From Pseudomonadota bacterium (GTDB lineage: Bacteria > Pseudomonadota > Gammaproteobacteria > SZUA-229): DNA of 6,397 bases. How positions within the stretch are numbered: position 1 is the first letter of the stretch; every line of letters begins with the position of its first letter. Below, in pieces: positions 5,386-6,397 of this stretch. The notes beneath the pieces are model-generated. The model saw nothing but the letters and a program-made list of their open reading frames with translations, ran no database searches and was not told the origin of the DNA. The stretch spans positions 1 to 6,397 of the forward strand of contig JADFWE010000270.1 in assembly GCA_015222915.1 (NCBI GenBank). Reading direction: 5' to 3'. The translations under genes were made by a program, and so were the position numbers.

Positions 5386-6397
5386 TCAGAAGATACCCCG
5401 GTAATTCAGCCAGAAGCGGGTATCCCTGCCGTCGCTGCTGTCGCGGTCGGTGGTCGGAGTAACGACTTCCAGATCAAAAATATGATTTTTTGCATAGACC
5501 GCCGACAGACCGGCACCATAACCTGCCAGTGATTCAGAAGATTTCAGGCTGGCAAAGCCGAATTCATTATAACGATACACCTTGCCGGCATCGGCGAACA
5601 CTTTAGGCGTCAGCACCAGCTTGCCGGAAACGATAAAGTTGATACCGATGTCCAGCGAGAGCACACCGCCTTTATCCCCGGCAAGTTCCGCCGACGGGAA
5701 GGCGCGCACGCTGCCCTGACCGCCGATACGGTAACGTTCGACATCGACCAGCGGATCGGGCGAATAAGCGCCCTGGGCCCGTCCGATGATGAACCAGTTT
5801 TTCAGAAACGGCTGGTAGTGGCGTATGTCCAGTGTCAGCTTGGCTTTCTGTGATTTGCGGTCTAACTGATCCCTGATCGATTTGAAATTTGTTGCCAGGC
5901 CGCCAAAGATCGAGGTTTTGGCGTAGTTGCTGTAGAGATGATCGTAGTTGACGAACACTTCCAGCAGGTTGATGGTGTTTTTATCACGCAGTGCCAGCGA
6001 GCCGTTTTCATCGGTAGTGCTGCTGCGACCATCGACGATGATGGTGGTATTGTTGCGGGTGGAACGCTGTATCGGATGGCTGGCACTGAGGACAATATTG
6101 TAGCCATTACCGCCCAGGGTCTCACCGCCGGGGAAGCCGATTTCTTCGACGTCCACATCGTATCTAAACGCCGAATAACTTAAGCCGACACGGGTACCGG
6201 AGGTATTCACCGGTGCATCGTAGTCGATGCGGCCGTAATACATACGGCTGTCCTGTGCGATGATGCCGGACAGGTTGAGCATATCGCCCTCGAAGATCGG
6301 GTTCGCCATCAGAAAACCGCCTTCGACACGGGCTTCACCGATCGATTTGCGGCCATAGTTATTGGCGGTGAGCACACCGGTGTAACGCTTCTCTTCG
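5386..6397 (-). CDS. TpsB outer-membrane transporter, ShlB/FhaC/HecB family (C-terminal barrel; N-terminus outside window)
   Basis: The visible 336 residues are about one whole beta-barrel domain of a two-partner secretion transporter, which exports TpsA across the outer membrane. The fragment starts in the first barrel strands (YTGVLTANNYGRKSIGEARVE, split here as YTGVLTANNYG and RKSIGEARVE), where relatives show a DNYGSRYTG-like motif. It continues with alternating amphipathic strands and contains RYRIGGQGSVRAFPSAELAGDKG, split as RYRIGGQGSVRAF and PSAELAGDKG, the conserved loop-6 region of the Omp85/TpsB superfamily. The classical VRG(F/Y) tetrad reads VRAF here, a variant I recall in other members. 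The protein ends RGIF, with the terminal Phe expected for outer-membrane barrels recognised by BamA. The plug helix, linker and both POTRA domains lie beyond the right edge. The apparent GTG at 6375 is internal, since the frame is open to the edge (EEKRYTG). The TpsA gene starts 166 bases downstream, and the adjacency makes this its likely partner. Confidence 0.9.
   Translation of the reverse strand, partial: EEKRYTGVLTANNYGRKSIGEARVEGGFLMANPIFEGDMLNLSGIIAQDSRMYYGRIDYDAPVNTSGTRVGLSYSAFRYDVDVEEIGFPGGETLGGNGYNIVLSASHPIQRSTRNNTTIIVDGRSSTTDENGSLALRDKNTINLLEVFVNYDHLYSNYAKTSIFGGLATNFKSIRDQLDRKSQKAKLTLDIRHYQPFLKNWFIIGRAQGAYSPDPLVDVERYRIGGQGSVRAFPSAELAGDKGGVLSLDIGINFIVSGKLVLTPKVFADAGKVYRYNEFGFASLKSSESLAGYGAGLSAVYAKNHIFDLEVVTPTTDRDSSDGRDTRFWLNYRGIF

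Noticed and set aside
5862..6183. Minus-strand 98-codon frame and plus-strand 81-codon frame inside TpsB
   Set aside because: Both are out-of-frame shadows of the TpsB barrel, whose frame has clear family motifs.

Overview
The window is a single minus-strand gene cluster from a Gram-negative bacterium, most likely a proteobacterium, and a gammaproteobacterium as a looser guess. It encodes a two-partner secretion (type Vb) system. Outer-membrane beta-barrel features, a TPS secretion domain and periplasmic-type signal peptides all imply an outer membrane. Nothing in the sequence fixes the genus.

In transcription order (right to left): (1) 6397-5386, the C-terminal barrel of a TpsB/ShlB/FhaC-family outer-membrane transporter, cut by the window edge. 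(2) A 166-base gap (5220-5385) with small dyads, a candidate sigma-70-like promoter and the ribosome binding site of the next gene. (3) 5219-1803, a 1138-residue TpsA exoprotein with a long signal peptide, a filamentous-haemagglutinin N-terminal (TPS) domain and a long degenerate beta-helix. (4) 1800-1099, a secreted FecR-domain protein starting 2 bases after the TpsA stop. (5) 1086-283, a SapC-family (S-layer-related, PF07277-type) protein starting 12 bases after the FecR stop. (6) An AT-rich 221-base gap (62-282) with a long imperfect inverted repeat around a short repeat of a kind dispersed in many genomes, and a 14-base tandem duplication over the sapC-like stop. (7) 61-1, the first 20 codons of another minus-strand gene running off the left edge.

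Inferred working model: the exoprotein enters the periplasm by Sec, is threaded through the TpsB barrel using its TPS domain, and folds into a beta-solenoid at the cell surface. The FecR-domain and SapC-like proteins are tightly spaced behind it and are probably co-expressed. They may assist, anchor or organise this surface protein. TpsB-TpsA-FecR is a recognised type of neighbourhood; adding a SapC-family gene is the least expected part. No phage, transposase, CRISPR or RNA gene was seen.
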